From Epinephelus fuscoguttatus (lineage: Eukaryota; Chordata; Actinopteri; Perciformes; Serranidae), in the NCBI RefSeq assembly GCF_011397635.1, contig NC_064765.1:34752019-34816018 (forward strand): a stretch of 64,000 nucleotides of DNA, given 5' to 3'. This document shows, in pieces, positions 63,302 to 64,000 of the stretch. Each line of letters opens with the position of its first letter. The stretch's first letter is position 1. The notes beneath the pieces are model-generated. The model was not told where the DNA came from, made no database searches, and saw nothing but the letters and a program-made list of their open reading frames with translations. Made by a program: the position numbers and the translations under genes.

Positions 63302-64000
63302 GAGACATTCTCACACACACCCCTCCTCTCCTGTCATTGGTCAGTTCATCACGTCTGTCAGTCACACACTGCAGGGCCCTGTTATTCATAAATGGATAAC
63401 ATGAATAATCTGCCTTTTCCTAAAATGCTTAAAATTCAGAGTGTCAGCGAAAAAGCTCTGATAAACCCATTGTACACTATCTGCCCACTACCAAACAGCA
63501 GACAAACAAAAGCTAGCGTCCAGCCAGATAGTTCTCTCAGGAGTTGAATGAGATTGAAAACCGGTGACAAGAAGAGTGAAAATTGATTAGATTCTGTAGG
63601 TGTACACAAACATAACTTCAAATTAATGACCTTCCACTGTACAAAAATGATGCCAAAATATCTCCTATACAGCTGCTGGCATCTGCCATCCAACCAATTG
63701 CAAGCAGTGCCACTGATCACGGCATCGATTGGCCCACACAGCTGTCCATCATCAAGTCAAACCCCCTTGTTTAAGCATTAAATAGCTAATTGAAACCAAA
63801 CGTTTAAGAAAAATAAACACTGAAACATACATCAGCATGAAACTAACTTTCAGAAAAAATTACTTTGACGTGTACTTCGATCTCTCAGATAGGCATGTTC
63901 CATCCTTTAACATGGAGGGGGCGGGGTTTATGACCTGTACTGCAGCCAGCCACTAGGGGGCAATGGAGTTGTTTTGGCTTCACTTTTGGAGAGCTGTAAT
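63302..64000. other. gphn intron, right edge
   Basis: No exon or element recognised. Confidence 0.45.

Overview
The window reads as chromosomal DNA from a ray-finned fish, probably a perch-like teleost. The evidence is vertebrate genes with GT-AG introns, fish-type Tc1/mariner, hAT, PIF-Harbinger and TTAA-site transposons, R2-like, L1-Tx1-like and L2-like LINE remains, tRNA-derived SINEs and abundant microsatellites. No bacterial genes, CRISPR arrays or free-standing tRNA/rRNA genes were seen.

Layout. (1) 1-1.5 kb: the first two coding exons of a probable tedc1 (minus strand), cut by the left edge. (2) 4.5-12.4 kb: a complete eight-exon dnal1 (minus strand, 193 aa, axonemal outer-arm dynein light chain 1). 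Its intron 7 holds a DD38E Tc1/mariner element with an intact transposase, and its intron 6 holds a TTAA-flanked foldback element. (3) 12.4-19 kb: intergenic, with a hAT-type element, long pyrimidine/TTA microsatellites and an L2-like LINE remnant. (4) 19.2-20.2 kb: an intronless 327-codon gene of unknown function behind a TATA-type promoter. (5) 20.4-43 kb: a dense bed of transposons, many nested. Two TTAA-flanked elements here carry a shared YLFEPE protein motif, one with a P2X7-tail-like cysteine domain. There is also an element with an 8-bp duplication around a Myb-like ORF, hAT-in-hAT composites, an R2-like LINE inside a Harbinger element, and a Harbinger element with a broken MADF exon. 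(6) 43.7 kb to the right edge: gphn (gephyrin, plus strand), coding exons 1-7 plus a probable alternative cassette exon. Its 13.2-kb first intron contains a second DD38E element, a fragmented RLE-type LINE, a Harbinger-like element with a Myb/NAIF1-like ORF, and SINEs.

Functionally, tedc1 (centriole triplet assembly) and dnal1 (ciliary beating) are both cilium/centriole genes, and both have RFX X-box-like motifs close to their starts. gphn is unrelated (inhibitory synapse scaffold and molybdenum cofactor synthesis). DNAL1, GPHN and TEDC1 all lie on the long arm of human chromosome 14, so the set fits a conserved linkage group. I see no convincing new biological system. The most unusual material is the transposon-encoded proteins, the transposon architecture and the unrecognised intronless gene.
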